Assembly (NCBI RefSeq): GCF_900104675.1
Contig: NZ_LT629945.1
Location: 1,850,756 to 1,914,755 of the forward strand
Direction of reading: 5' to 3'
Length of the DNA: 64,000 nt
Source: Angelakisella massiliensis
Lineage (GTDB): Bacteria > Bacillota > Clostridia > Oscillospirales > Ruminococcaceae
Below the pieces are notes generated by a model. The model saw only the letters and a program-made list of their open reading frames with translations. It did no database searches and was not told the origin of the DNA. Made by a program: the position numbers and the translations under genes. The first letter of the stretch is position 1; the number at the start of each line of letters is the position of its first letter. This document shows positions 34,868 through 44,784 of this stretch, piece by piece.

Positions 34868-37800
34868 ATGAGAAGACGAATCTGCAGTCTGCTGCTGGCC
34901 GGATTGATGGCCTTGTCATCATTGGGAACAGCAGCTTTTGCTGAAGGTGGTGTTTTGCAGAACGGGGGAATTGCCATAGGCGCCAGCGGTTTGTGTGAAC
35001 ATCACACGGAACATACCGCTGACTGCGGCTACACCGAGGGCATCCCGGAGCGGCCCTGCAATCATGAACACACCGACGATTGCTATGCTGCTGTGGAGCA
35101 ATGCGTCCATACTGCCCACGACGAGAGCTGCGGCGGCCTGGATGACCCGTCTGCCTGCAATCATCAGTGCAGCGAGGAAAGCGGCTGTATCGTCAAAACG
35201 ATGAACTGCCTGCACCAGCATGACGAAAGCTGCGGCTACGTCCCGGCTGTGGAAGGCACACCCTGTAATTTTGTCTGCGAAATTTGCGGCGGGGCGGAAG
35301 AGTGGGCAGAATGCACCTGTGAAACCCCTTGCACGGAAGACGCGGTAAATCCGGACTGCCCGGTGTGCTCTGCCGAGGGAGCGGACCTGACCGCCTGCAA
35401 GGGAGCCGCCCCGGAAGCGGCCTGCACCTGTGAAACCCTCTGCACGGAGGATGCGGTAAATCCTGACTGCGCGGTGTGTTCAGCCGAGGAAGCCGACCTC
35501 ACAACCGCCTGCAAGGGCGAACCCACGGAGGGGGAAATCCTCTTTTCCGATGTCATGACCGAAGAGATGCAGAGAGCCTTTGAGGCGGGGCTGGAGGATG
35601 ACCCGGAGCCGCTGACCCTGGAGGACGTGTTCGCGGCCGATCCTGAGCTGGAGGCCCGAGCCGCGGCGAACCGCGCCTTTGCCCGGAGCGCGGCGCAGCC
35701 AAATCCCGGTACTTATATCGTGAATAAGGACAACGAAAACAACGCCGGCACCGGGAAGGGGGACGGCGACATGGGTCGGTATTTGAAGCGGGGGGACGCC
35801 CCCCATCCCATTGAGGCAAACATCTTCATTCCCGAGGGAAAGCTGCCCACCCAGAGCTGCTATATCGCCGTGCGCACCTATGATGTGGACTGGGTGGGAG
35901 CGCTGGGACCCGATGCTTACCACTACGAGTATGACAAGCTCTTTGTCAACGATGTCCGGGTGGGTACGCTGACAGGGCTGCAAAGTGACTGGAACACCTC
36001 CTATTACGAAGTGCCCCTGTCCGCCCTGCGGGAGGGAAACAACACCATCCGGGTGGAAATCTGGGACTGCGAGGGCGCGGAGAATTTTGCCGATCCAGGT
36101 CCGGGGGACCTGCAGCCTACCCCTGTCATTTACACCCCTGAGGGGTCAGATTTCCAGTATGGGGCGGACTGGGCTGTTTCCATCGACTGGATGCAGCTGG
36201 TCTGCGACGGCGGCTCCCGGCAGAGCGTAGAGGAGTACTCCCTCTCCATCACCAATGTGGGGGTCACCGGGGACGACGTCCAGGTCTCCGCCGAGACGGT
36301 CATCACATTGTCTTGGGAGTTGCCTTGTCAAACCGAATATACCATTACCGACGCCAATGGGTTCATCCTTGGAGCCTACCATGGCATAGGACAGAAGGGG
36401 TCGAGGACGGAGGAGTTCGTCATCACCATGCCCAAGGGGCAGCCGGACGGCGTCTACACCGTTACCGACCTTTTGAGAAGGTCGGCTGACGACAATATCC
36501 TGGCCACCGACCAGGCCTTCTTTTACCTGGAGAATGGGCGCCCCGTGCTCAAGCCCCGCCTGGGCCATACCCTCTCCCCCGATTCCTGGACCAAGGAGGA
36601 TGTGGCGATCACCGTTGAGGTCAAAGACGGCCAGGGCTATCAGGATATCCGGATCAGCGAACCAACAAAAACCGTTCCCCAAAACGGGGAATATGCTTTT
36701 GACTACAGCTATAAAACCCCCGATGGGGAGCAAAAGAGCGATACCTACACGGTGAAGGTGGAAAATATCGATAAGACCCCGCCTGTGCTTTCCTGCGCTC
36801 CCGTCACCGTCATGGAGGAAACGGACAACAACCAGCTGGCCGCCGCCATCCGGGCCGGGATTACCGCCTCCGACGGGGAAAGCGGCCTTGCGGGGGAACC
36901 CGCCTTCACCCTGGACGAGAACTTCTGCTATACCGGGGGAGAAAAAACGGTGGAGGTCACCGTGTCCGACCAGGTGGGCAACAGCACAAAGGCAACCTGC
37001 ACCGTCACGGTACAGGCCCTTCCCATCTCCATCGAAAAACCAACGGCCGTTCAGGAGGGGACTGCCAACCGCTTCGGCCTGACGGCGGAGCTGACCCACC
37101 CCGGCCCGGATCCCATTACCGAAACCGGCTTTGTCTGGGGCGTGATGCAGAACCCCACCCTGACCATTAACAACGGCAGATCCGCCACTGAGCAGCCGGT
37201 GGCAAACAAGGATGGTACCATTTCCGTCACCGCCAACGATATTGTGGACGGGGTGAACTATTACTGCCGGGCCTATGTGGTGGCAGGCGGCAAGACCTAT
37301 TACAGCGAACAGACCGCTTTTGGTATCGGCGCCAAACAATACGGCACGGTCACCATTAAAAATTACGGGAACAACACCTTCACCGTCACCCGCACCGGCG
37401 GCACCGACGGGGCGCAGACGGTCTATTACCGCACGGTCAACGGCTCGGCGGTGGGCGGCACCCACTTTACCCACAAGGCCGACCAGGTAACCATACCCGA
37501 TGGGCAGGCGGAGGCGACCATCACCATTGCGGAAAATAATGCCAACACCGCCTACAGCGGCAAGCCTGCCACTGCCTACAGCAACGCTGACCGCACCTAC
37601 CAGGTGGAGATCTACCGGGTGGACGGCGGGGCTGTGCTGGGGACGGAGCGGATTGCTACCCGCACCATGGCCACCAACCAAACGGTGGACCGCCACTTGT
37701 ATGATGAATATGCCGTCGGGATCGCCGACAAGACCCGGGGCGATTATGATAAGGACGGCTTAGGCTGGTCAGAAAACGGCCAAATCGGTTCTTCCGCTGT

Positions 37801-40800
37801 GGAAACGGTTGCTGTAAGTCCGGAGAGTGCAGACTACTGGACACACACCGCCCAGAGCGTTCACTATTATCTGACCTTTGAGGCCAAGGAGGAGGAGGAA
37901 AGTTACCAGGCCCTTCAGATGCTTCCAGGCACTACCCTGGATACCAGCATCCACCCCGATGAGGGAACCATTGTGGGTTCGGACTCCATCGACAGAAGCC
38001 GTGTTTATTACACGGCCATGTTTGAGCATGGCAAGGAGAAAAAGCCTCTCCTTCCATATACAACCTGGCTCAGCTATCAGTTCCCCGGACCTGTCAACTT
38101 CCCGTCTCAATCTAGGCTGACCCATTCGATATACCGCTCCGGCCAGTCCGGATCCTATATCGCTTTTCCGCCGGATACCACATCGATCACAACCGGATTC
38201 AGCGGCAGTGGTTCCGGCAGCGACAAGTGGAATACCCGCAACGCTCAGCACCACATTCAGATCTATGACGACGTGGAGCCCCAGCTTGTGGCGGTAGCCC
38301 CCCTGGACGGCAGCACCTACCGGGTAGGGGACACCTTTACCATCGCCCTGGTTTTTGACGAAATCGTGGACAGCCAAAACAGCGGCCTGAACAACAACGA
38401 TACCGTCCAGACCAGCTGGGGTGTGGCCCAATACGCCGGGGGCATGGACACCAACGTGCTCTATTTTGAAGGCGTTGTAAAGGATGGCGCTGCCGGTGAA
38501 CTGATGCTTACCTCCATTGGCTGTACCGACAAAATTAAGGATATGTGCGACACTGTGGGAAGTCCCTCCACCGGCTCCGGTGGCACAGCAGGCGGCAATG
38601 TGGACAATGTCCGGCCAACGGTGAGCATCAGTGAAGAGAAGCTGGCAAACGGCACCGCCAGCGCGAAGATCAGCGCCCAAAATTATACCAGCCTCCAGTA
38701 TACCTGGAGCGAGAGCGATAATACCCCCATCACCGGGTGGCTGCCCGCAGAAAATAGTAAGACCGTTTCCACCCGGCAAACTTCCGGGAAATGGTACCTC
38801 CATGTGTGGGGTTACCGGAGCAGGAACGGCACCTCTGCTTACGCAACGAAGGAGTTTGATTTCGGAACCCCCGATAATCCTGTCAGCCCGATGCCTACCC
38901 TGTCTGTGACGGCAGATAACGACGACTGGGCGCAGGAGCGCACTATCGTCCTTGACTATACCCCGGCGGACGCCGAGGTTACCATGACCGGCCCCAGCGT
39001 CGGAGAGCCGCAGACCGTTACCGGGAACCAGACGGTGTATACCAACGGCATTTACACCTTTGTGCTGAAAAGCGGCGATGAAACCGTGGAAAAGAAGGTG
39101 CTGGTCAGCCGCATCGACCGGGAGGCTCCTGTGCTGAACATCACCGGAGCCGGGGAAACCGGGACAATCTACAACCAGCTTGTCATGTCCGCCACGGCTT
39201 CGGATGTCCCCAGCGGGATAGCATCGGTGGAGTATGTGTTCACCGATTCCGAAGCTGAGCCCACAGAACAGGCTTGGCAGCCTGCGGCAGAGCCGGTGGA
39301 TGGGAAATACAGCTTTACCTATGACGCCGCCGAAGAGCAGCAGACAAAAAAATATCTCCATGTCCGGGCCACCGATAGGGCCGGAAATTCTGCCACCAAA
39401 ACCTCAGACGGTTATACGGTGGTCAAAAAGCCGGAGACAGCACAGATGCCCGCCATCCGGTTCACCACCCAGCCTACAGGTTGGGTAAAAGGCCCGGCGG
39501 AGCTGACCTGGGGAGTGACCAATCCGGGCGCGGGAGAGTGGGAAGTCGAAGCGGACGGGAAACTCTACCCCCTTCGGAAGTCTGGCGAGCCCTATCCCAC
39601 AAATCCGGACACCACAGGTCCCCTCGCCGCTACCAGGAATGGCCTGTATCAGATCCAGGTGACCGACAAAAACAACAACACAGGCTCAGCTGAACTGATA
39701 GTCAACTGGATAGATTCCGAAGCCCCTGTCGCCGAAATTTCGGTGCCCGGCGGCTGGGCTCAGGAAAAAACGGTGACCCTTTCCGGCGTTACCGACGACC
39801 GCAGCCCCCAGGTGGATGAAACCGGCAGCGTCACCGGATATTCCGGCAGCGGCATCCGGACACAAGAATACAAGCTCTCGACTGCGGACAGTTGGACTGC
39901 GTTTACCGGGGACAGCTTCGCTGTAACCCAAAACGGAACCTATGAGGTCAGGCTCACCGACAAGGTGGGCAACAGCGCCACCTATACGGTGGAGGTGACC
40001 GGGATCGACACCATCCCGCCGCAAGTACAGCTCTCGAAGATTCCAGACGGCTGGCAGTCAAAAGTGGAAGTCACCCTTACTCCTTCCGATGTGGGCAGCG
40101 GTGTGAAAACGGTGGAAACCGCCTTTGTGGAGAACAACACGGACACTCCCACCGATCTGACAGCCCAGCCGATCCAGAATGGCAAAGTTACCGTTGAGGC
40201 CCCCAGCGGTCAGTGGTACCTCTATTATAAGGTCACCGACCAGGTGGGCAACAGCATCGATGGTTACTCCAGCTTGATTCAGGTGGATGGTACAAAACCA
40301 CAGCTGACCGTCACCGGCGGTGAGCAGGGAGCTGAGACCGTGACATTTACCGTCCAGGCGACGTTCGGCGTGTCCGGCGGTACGGTTACAGTGACGGAGC
40401 CCGACGGAACCGAAGAGACGATTTCGGGCGGCGGCTGCACGGCCACAAAGCCGGGAAGCTACACCTTTACCGCGACTTCCAACAATGCCAATGTTTCACC
40501 TGTCTCAGTGACAAAGCAGGTGTTCCAGGTCTCCTTCACAGAGCAAGACGAACCGCTGACCCAGCTGGTGGTCCAGGGCGGCAAGGCTGTCCGGCCTGCC
40601 GATCCTATCCGCACCGGCTACACCTTTACCCAGTGGCAGAAGGACGGCAAAGCATATGACTTTGAAGAAACGGTGGAGGAAGACAGCATTCTCACCGCTG
40701 CCTGGACCCTGAACGCACCCACTGGCCTTACCATTGAAACCACCTATGGCGGCAGTACCGGAAACAACTTTATTTATGAGAAGGGGAGCGACCTGATCTT

Positions 40801-43732
40801 CACCGCTCATCCCAGTCACGATCTCAGCACGGGGATTGATTATAGCTACCAGTGGTACGACGAGGACGATCAGCTTATTGATGGCGAAACTGAACCCAGT
40901 TATACCGTAACGGACGCAGACGCCGGAGACTACCGCTTCTCCTGCGCCGTCACCGCCAACGCCGGCGGGAGTGTCTCTGCCGAAACAAAGGCGGAGGCGG
41001 AGGCTTCCATCGGCACAAGGAAGGTTGAGAAGCCCGCCGCGGACGATACCAAATTTATCTACAGCGGCCAGGAACAGACCTATGCCATCGCCCCCAGCGA
41101 GTACTACACGGTGACAGGCAATGTTCAGACCGATGCCGGTACATACACCGTAACCGTCGCCCTGGACGATAAGGCCAATTGCCAGTGGGCGGACGGCAGT
41201 ACCGACGATCTCAGCTATACCTTCACCATTGCCAAGCTGGGGGTTGAGAAACCCGCTGAGGACAATACTGAATTTGTCTACAGCGGCAAAGAACAGACCT
41301 ATACCATCGCCCCCAGCGACTACTACGCGGTGACGGGCAACGTTCAGACCGATGCCGGTACACACACGGTAACTGTTGTCCTCAAGGATAAGTCCAACTA
41401 CCAGTGGGCGGATGGCAGTACCGACGATCTGAGCTATACCTTTACCATTGCCAAGATGGGAATTGAGAAGCCCGCCGCAGACGATACGGAATTTATCTAC
41501 AGCGGCCAAGAGCAGACCTATACCATCACCCCCAGCGACTACTACACGGTGACGGATAATGTGCAGACCGAAGCCGGTACATACACCGTGATTGTTGCCC
41601 TGGACGATAAAGCCAACTGCCAGTGGGCGGACGGCAGTACCGACGATCTCAGCTACACCTTCCTCATTGCCCCCAGGCCTATTACCGCTACATGGCGGAA
41701 TCTGGACATGGTCTACAATGGTGTACCCCAGGCGCCGCAGGCTGCCAGCCTGATAGGTGTACTGGAGGCGGACCAGGGCAGCGAAAAGGTGGCCGCTGTG
41801 GCAGAGGAGAAAGAGGCAGCGGACAAATACGCTGTTACTGCCAAACTCACCGGCACACGGGCCCATAACTATATCCTGAGCAATGATCAGGTGGAATTTT
41901 CCATCCATCCCGCACCGGTGACTTTCCAGGTGGAAAACAACAGTATTTTGTACGATGGTCAGAGCCATACTGCCCAGGTTGCCGCCCAGGCATTGGGCAG
42001 GGATTTCGATTCCTTCACCGTCTCCTACCGGAGCGAAGAGGGAGAAATTGTGAGTGCCCCTGTCCAGACCGGACGATATGCCATCCTGGCCCAGATCACT
42101 GATGACAACTACCGTCACAGCGATAGTGCAAGCGGTGGGGCCAGACAGGTGGGCGTGTTGGAGATTTATAAGAAAAAAGCCCCTGTTCTTTACACCATTA
42201 CCTTCCTGCCCGGTGCAGAAGAGGGAATCAACGGAACACTGCCCTCCCTGCCGGACAGCTTTGCCGGGGACATCTTCTTCCTGCCCGAAGCGAATAGTCT
42301 GAGCCGGGACGGCTATGAGTTCACCGGCTGGGAATATGATGGCAGTGTCTACCAGCCCGGCACCGAATTTATCATGCCACGGAGCAATGTTACCTTCACC
42401 GCCCAGTGGGTCGAAAACTATGATATCGATGGTTCAGTGGTGTGGGAGGGAGATCCCCCCGAACCAGCACAGGATATTCTGGTAGAACTGAAGCGGGGCA
42501 ACGTGTGTCTGGCGTATACCACCACTGATGTGGATGGTCATTTCTCCTTTGATCATATCCTTCCCGGCGTGTACAATCTGGTGGTCAGCAGCGGCGATAT
42601 CATTCGTACCGCCAAGGTGGAGTTGGTTGACCAGGACCAGGAGATCCCTCAGATTCAGCTGCCAAGGGGCAAAACCAATTCGGTCCTGGATGTGAAGGAC
42701 GGCGCGCCGCCGTTGGTGGTAGGCAACCTGGACAACCTGTTCACCGCCCAGTCCGAAGAAGGCGGCTACACCGAAGTTTACACGTCTGAGGATCGGAAAC
42801 TGGTGGAAAGGGGCGGTAAGGTGGAGATCCGCATGGAAGCAGCCAGCGCGGAGCCTGAACCGGACAGCCCGCTGGGGCAGGCGCTGGATGCCCTCACTCA
42901 GGGCTTTGTCCCAGGCCTCACCCTGAATCTGACTATGGAGAAATCCAGGGAAGATGCAAATGGTGTTTCACAGGGAGAGACGCCTATTACTGAGAGCAAT
43001 CTTCTGATGGAGGTTGTGATCCCTCTGAACGGTGATCTGCAGAACTGCCGCGACTACCTGGTCCTGCGGGAGCATGATGGTCAGGTGGATAAGATCACTG
43101 CTGCTGAAAACCAGTGGGGAGAGTATTTCACTCTTAACACGGACGGCACTGCCCTGACCATTTCTGCAAGACGGTTCTCCCTGTATTCCATCGTGTACAC
43201 CAACGCCCTGCTGGACTCCGGCGGCAGTGGTGATGATCCTTCGGACCGCCCGGATTCCCGGCCGCCAGAGGTGACCGAGCCATTGGAGCCGGTCGTTCCC
43301 CCTGTTCTGGAAGAGGTAACCCCGCCGCCGGAAACTTCGGATATGCCGCCGGAATCCGCCGTCCCCCCTGCTCAGGAAGAGGTGGCCCAGCCGGATGAAT
43401 CCCAGCAGCCGTCGGAGGAACCGGAAACCCCCGCCATAAACCAGCCGGAAGAACCCAGTGGTCCTGCTGATGCTGCCAATGGGAAACCCTTTGTTCTCCT
43501 CAGCGCCGTGTGCGCGGCTATCGCTGTGCTGCTGGCCATATTTGGAAAAAGCCGGGGAAGAGCCCGCCTGGCGGCAGTTCTCTGTGCTGCCGGCGCGGTG
43601 GTCATTGTTCTGCTTACTACCGGCTGGAGCGGCATCATCTTCGCCAACCTCTGGACACTGCCGGCAGCCATATTGACACTCCTCGCCGGCTGGTTTACCC
43701 GCCGCAGCAAAGAGGTAAAGAGTGAAGAGTGA
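34868..43732 (+). CDS. Giant secreted multidomain surface protein (Cys/His-rich N-terminus, Ig-like and MBG-type repeats)
   Basis: 2954 residues; GGGAGG precedes the ATG. Signal peptide with cleavage after AFA (about residue 26). Residues about 38-225 are Cys/His-rich (repeated H-x2-HDESCGY-type units and two copies of a CTEDAVNPDC unit). A Calx-beta-like domain lies near 820-890; several Ig-like modules with DQVGNS- or DRAGNS-type motifs follow. InlB/Listeria-Bacteroides repeats lie near 1880-1950 and 2440-2518. Three near-identical 73-residue MBG-like repeats occupy about 2053-2271. A carboxypeptidase-regulatory-like fold is near 2520-2600. A Pro/Glu linker leads to three hydrophobic helices (about 2875-2892, 2900-2919, 2927-2944) and a basic tail. 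There is no LPxTG signal, so it is probably membrane-anchored. Likely adhesin or surface-layer component. Confidence 0.88.
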   Translation: MRRRICSLLLAGLMALSSLGTAAFAEGGVLQNGGIAIGASGLCEHHTEHTADCGYTEGIPERPCNHEHTDDCYAAVEQCVHTAHDESCGGLDDPSACNHQCSEESGCIVKTMNCLHQHDESCGYVPAVEGTPCNFVCEICGGAEEWAECTCETPCTEDAVNPDCPVCSAEGADLTACKGAAPEAACTCETLCTEDAVNPDCAVCSAEEADLTTACKGEPTEGEILFSDVMTEEMQRAFEAGLEDDPEPLTLEDVFAADPELEARAAANRAFARSAAQPNPGTYIVNKDNENNAGTGKGDGDMGRYLKRGDAPHPIEANIFIPEGKLPTQSCYIAVRTYDVDWVGALGPDAYHYEYDKLFVNDVRVGTLTGLQSDWNTSYYEVPLSALREGNNTIRVEIWDCEGAENFADPGPGDLQPTPVIYTPEGSDFQYGADWAVSIDWMQLVCDGGSRQSVEEYSLSITNVGVTGDDVQVSAETVITLSWELPCQTEYTITDANGFILGAYHGIGQKGSRTEEFVITMPKGQPDGVYTVTDLLRRSADDNILATDQAFFYLENGRPVLKPRLGHTLSPDSWTKEDVAITVEVKDGQGYQDIRISEPTKTVPQNGEYAFDYSYKTPDGEQKSDTYTVKVENIDKTPPVLSCAPVTVMEETDNNQLAAAIRAGITASDGESGLAGEPAFTLDENFCYTGGEKTVEVTVSDQVGNSTKATCTVTVQALPISIEKPTAVQEGTANRFGLTAELTHPGPDPITETGFVWGVMQNPTLTINNGRSATEQPVANKDGTISVTANDIVDGVNYYCRAYVVAGGKTYYSEQTAFGIGAKQYGTVTIKNYGNNTFTVTRTGGTDGAQTVYYRTVNGSAVGGTHFTHKADQVTIPDGQAEATITIAENNANTAYSGKPATAYSNADRTYQVEIYRVDGGAVLGTERIATRTMATNQTVDRHLYDEYAVGIADKTRGDYDKDGLGWSENGQIGSSAVETVAVSPESADYWTHTAQSVHYYLTFEAKEEEESYQALQMLPGTTLDTSIHPDEGTIVGSDSIDRSRVYYTAMFEHGKEKKPLLPYTTWLSYQFPGPVNFPSQSRLTHSIYRSGQSGSYIAFPPDTTSITTGFSGSGSGSDKWNTRNAQHHIQIYDDVEPQLVAVAPLDGSTYRVGDTFTIALVFDEIVDSQNSGLNNNDTVQTSWGVAQYAGGMDTNVLYFEGVVKDGAAGELMLTSIGCTDKIKDMCDTVGSPSTGSGGTAGGNVDNVRPTVSISEEKLANGTASAKISAQNYTSLQYTWSESDNTPITGWLPAENSKTVSTRQTSGKWYLHVWGYRSRNGTSAYATKEFDFGTPDNPVSPMPTLSVTADNDDWAQERTIVLDYTPADAEVTMTGPSVGEPQTVTGNQTVYTNGIYTFVLKSGDETVEKKVLVSRIDREAPVLNITGAGETGTIYNQLVMSATASDVPSGIASVEYVFTDSEAEPTEQAWQPAAEPVDGKYSFTYDAAEEQQTKKYLHVRATDRAGNSATKTSDGYTVVKKPETAQMPAIRFTTQPTGWVKGPAELTWGVTNPGAGEWEVEADGKLYPLRKSGEPYPTNPDTTGPLAATRNGLYQIQVTDKNNNTGSAELIVNWIDSEAPVAEISVPGGWAQEKTVTLSGVTDDRSPQVDETGSVTGYSGSGIRTQEYKLSTADSWTAFTGDSFAVTQNGTYEVRLTDKVGNSATYTVEVTGIDTIPPQVQLSKIPDGWQSKVEVTLTPSDVGSGVKTVETAFVENNTDTPTDLTAQPIQNGKVTVEAPSGQWYLYYKVTDQVGNSIDGYSSLIQVDGTKPQLTVTGGEQGAETVTFTVQATFGVSGGTVTVTEPDGTEETISGGGCTATKPGSYTFTATSNNANVSPVSVTKQVFQVSFTEQDEPLTQLVVQGGKAVRPADPIRTGYTFTQWQKDGKAYDFEETVEEDSILTAAWTLNAPTGLTIETTYGGSTGNNFIYEKGSDLIFTAHPSHDLSTGIDYSYQWYDEDDQLIDGETEPSYTVTDADAGDYRFSCAVTANAGGSVSAETKAEAEASIGTRKVEKPAADDTKFIYSGQEQTYAIAPSEYYTVTGNVQTDAGTYTVTVALDDKANCQWADGSTDDLSYTFTIAKLGVEKPAEDNTEFVYSGKEQTYTIAPSDYYAVTGNVQTDAGTHTVTVVLKDKSNYQWADGSTDDLSYTFTIAKMGIEKPAADDTEFIYSGQEQTYTITPSDYYTVTDNVQTEAGTYTVIVALDDKANCQWADGSTDDLSYTFLIAPRPITATWRNLDMVYNGVPQAPQAASLIGVLEADQGSEKVAAVAEEKEAADKYAVTAKLTGTRAHNYILSNDQVEFSIHPAPVTFQVENNSILYDGQSHTAQVAAQALGRDFDSFTVSYRSEEGEIVSAPVQTGRYAILAQITDDNYRHSDSASGGARQVGVLEIYKKKAPVLYTITFLPGAEEGINGTLPSLPDSFAGDIFFLPEANSLSRDGYEFTGWEYDGSVYQPGTEFIMPRSNVTFTAQWVENYDIDGSVVWEGDPPEPAQDILVELKRGNVCLAYTTTDVDGHFSFDHILPGVYNLVVSSGDIIRTAKVELVDQDQEIPQIQLPRGKTNSVLDVKDGAPPLVVGNLDNLFTAQSEEGGYTEVYTSEDRKLVERGGKVEIRMEAASAEPEPDSPLGQALDALTQGFVPGLTLNLTMEKSREDANGVSQGETPITESNLLMEVVIPLNGDLQNCRDYLVLREHDGQVDKITAAENQWGEYFTLNTDGTALTISARRFSLYSIVYTNALLDSGGSGDDPSDRPDSRPPEVTEPLEPVVPPVLEEVTPPPETSDMPPESAVPPAQEEVAQPDESQQPSEEPETPAINQPEEPSGPADAANGKPFVLLSAVCAAIAVLLAIFGKSRGRARLAAVLCAAGAVVIVLLTTGWSGIIFANLWTLPAAILTLLAGWFTRRSKEVKSEE
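41024..41680 (+). repeat. Three tandem 219-base (73-codon) repeats inside the surface protein
   Basis: Units begin at 41024, 41243 and 41462, each opening with codons for (V/I)EKPAxD and carrying YSGxEQTY and QWADGSTDDLSYTF. Copies differ by a few codons, so they are recent duplications and could change in number by recombination. Confidence 0.85.
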
Positions 43733-43781
43733 ATCGGTAAAAATCGATAAGCTACTGATGGCGTTTGTTCTAAGCTAACTG

Positions 43782-43821
43782 AAAAAACCTGCTCTGACTT
43801 GATTGCCGGAGCAGGTTTTTT
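43782..43821 (+). terminator. Terminator of the surface-protein gene
   Basis: AAAAAACCTGCTC (43782-43794) pairs with GAGCAGGTTTTTT (43809-43821), with a T tract in the descending arm. Confidence 0.88.
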
Positions 43822-44063
43822 GTTGGATTGAGCAAAAATAGCGGTTTTACCGGTGGGAATAAAAATCTTTAGATAAAATAAACTCTTCGTTTGCGAAGAT
43901 GAAAGCAGGTTTGGCAACAGTATCGAAAAAAGTATGAAAGCGTAAAAACAGGCCCTTTTAGCAGCGGTCTGTGATCGTAATATTCAGTCCCCCTAAAAGG
44001 GTATGCCCGTATGATGCATTTTCCGGAAACGAAGAAGGCAGGAATAAGTTTATAAAAGATATA

Positions 44064-44094
44064 GTCAGTCCCCCGGCTAAGCTGGGGGACTGAC
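44064..44094. repeat. Long perfect hairpin, IS200/IS605-end-like
   Basis: GTCAGTCCCCC (44064-44074) pairs perfectly with GGGGGACTGAC (44084-44094); the GGCTAAGCT loop can pair further. The core CCCCGGCTAAGC is shared with the hairpin at 44792-44808 next to the IS200-type gene, so both may derive from ends of related elements. Confidence 0.55.
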
Positions 44095-44410
44095 TTGTAA
44101 GAAGCTTGTATGTCTATCCCATGGATTCTCCGCATAATCCACTGCCTTATGTACAGCCCATTATTCTGGAAAGCACCTTTCTGGCCAAGTAAGGGAAGCA
44201 TATTGTATTCTCACCATAGATCAACGATTCCAGACTTTTTGCGTCCGATTGCTTGTTGGGGCGGGAGAGCCTGATCAAATTCGTGAAACCATGAAATACA
44301 GTACTGTGCGGATATTCAAGCATAAGTCAGCTTATGGCTAAGTAGATGTAATCAAGAAAAGAAAGGAAAAGCACAATCCAGACGGAACCGGCGATTGTGT
44401 CAAGAAATGT

Positions 44411-44439
44411 TTGTGGAATAGCAAGAACTTTGATATAAT
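44411..44439 (+). promoter_or_regulatory. Promoter for the small HTH protein
   Basis: TTGTGG (44411-44416), 17-base spacer, TGATATAAT (44431-44439), an extended -10 with perfect hexamer. Confidence 0.75.
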
Positions 44440-44481
44440 GGGAACAGGAACCCCGGAACCGGGAGAAAGGCAGGAGGATAA

Positions 44482-44706
44482 ATGCACATAAGCTATAAAC
44501 CCCTCTGGCACACGCTGGTTGAGCGTAATATGAGAAAAGAGGACTTGCGGCTTGCCGCCGGTCTTACCACAAATATGATTGCCAACATGGGAAAAGGAAA
44601 AAATATCAGTATGGAAACGCTGGTTCGTATCTGCGAAACGCTGAATTGTGGTATTTTAGATGTGATTGAATTGGAACAGGACGAAGTTGACGAAAGTAAA
44701 GTGTAA
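44482..44706 (+). CDS. Small XRE/Cro-type helix-turn-helix protein
   Basis: 74 residues, AGGAGG just before the ATG and a strong promoter upstream. Nearly the whole chain is one HTH_3/HTH_26-type domain: LRLAAGLTTNMIANMGKGKN followed by SMETLVRICETLNCGILDVI. Proteins of this size and start (YKPLWHTLVERNM) are common in clostridial mobile elements as regulators. Its target is unknown. It lies between two IS200-like hairpins, so it may be mobile-element cargo. Confidence 0.82.
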   Translation: MHISYKPLWHTLVERNMRKEDLRLAAGLTTNMIANMGKGKNISMETLVRICETLNCGILDVIELEQDEVDESKV

Positions 44707-44784
44707 AACAAATTAAAAACTAGGCTATAAAAGTAGAATGGCAAATTGCTGTTCTACTTTTTCTTTTAGTATGCTTTAGCGAAA

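Larger units (their letters stand above)
43733..44481. other. 749-base intergenic region
   Basis: Contains the surface-protein terminator, a perfect long hairpin (44064-44094) and the promoter of the small HTH gene. No gene is supported between. Confidence 0.4.

Noticed and set aside
36146-37696. 516-codon minus frame and similar long frames opposite the surface-protein gene
   Set aside because: Shadow frames of the highly biased plus-strand gene; Gly/His/Val-rich with no motif.
41024-41680. CRISPR-like repeat array
   Set aside because: The 219-base units are in-frame protein repeats without spacers; no cas genes are present. I found no CRISPR array in the window.
43869-44201. 110-codon minus frame between the surface protein and the HTH gene
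   Set aside because: Overlaps the long hairpin, no ribosome site and no family likeness.
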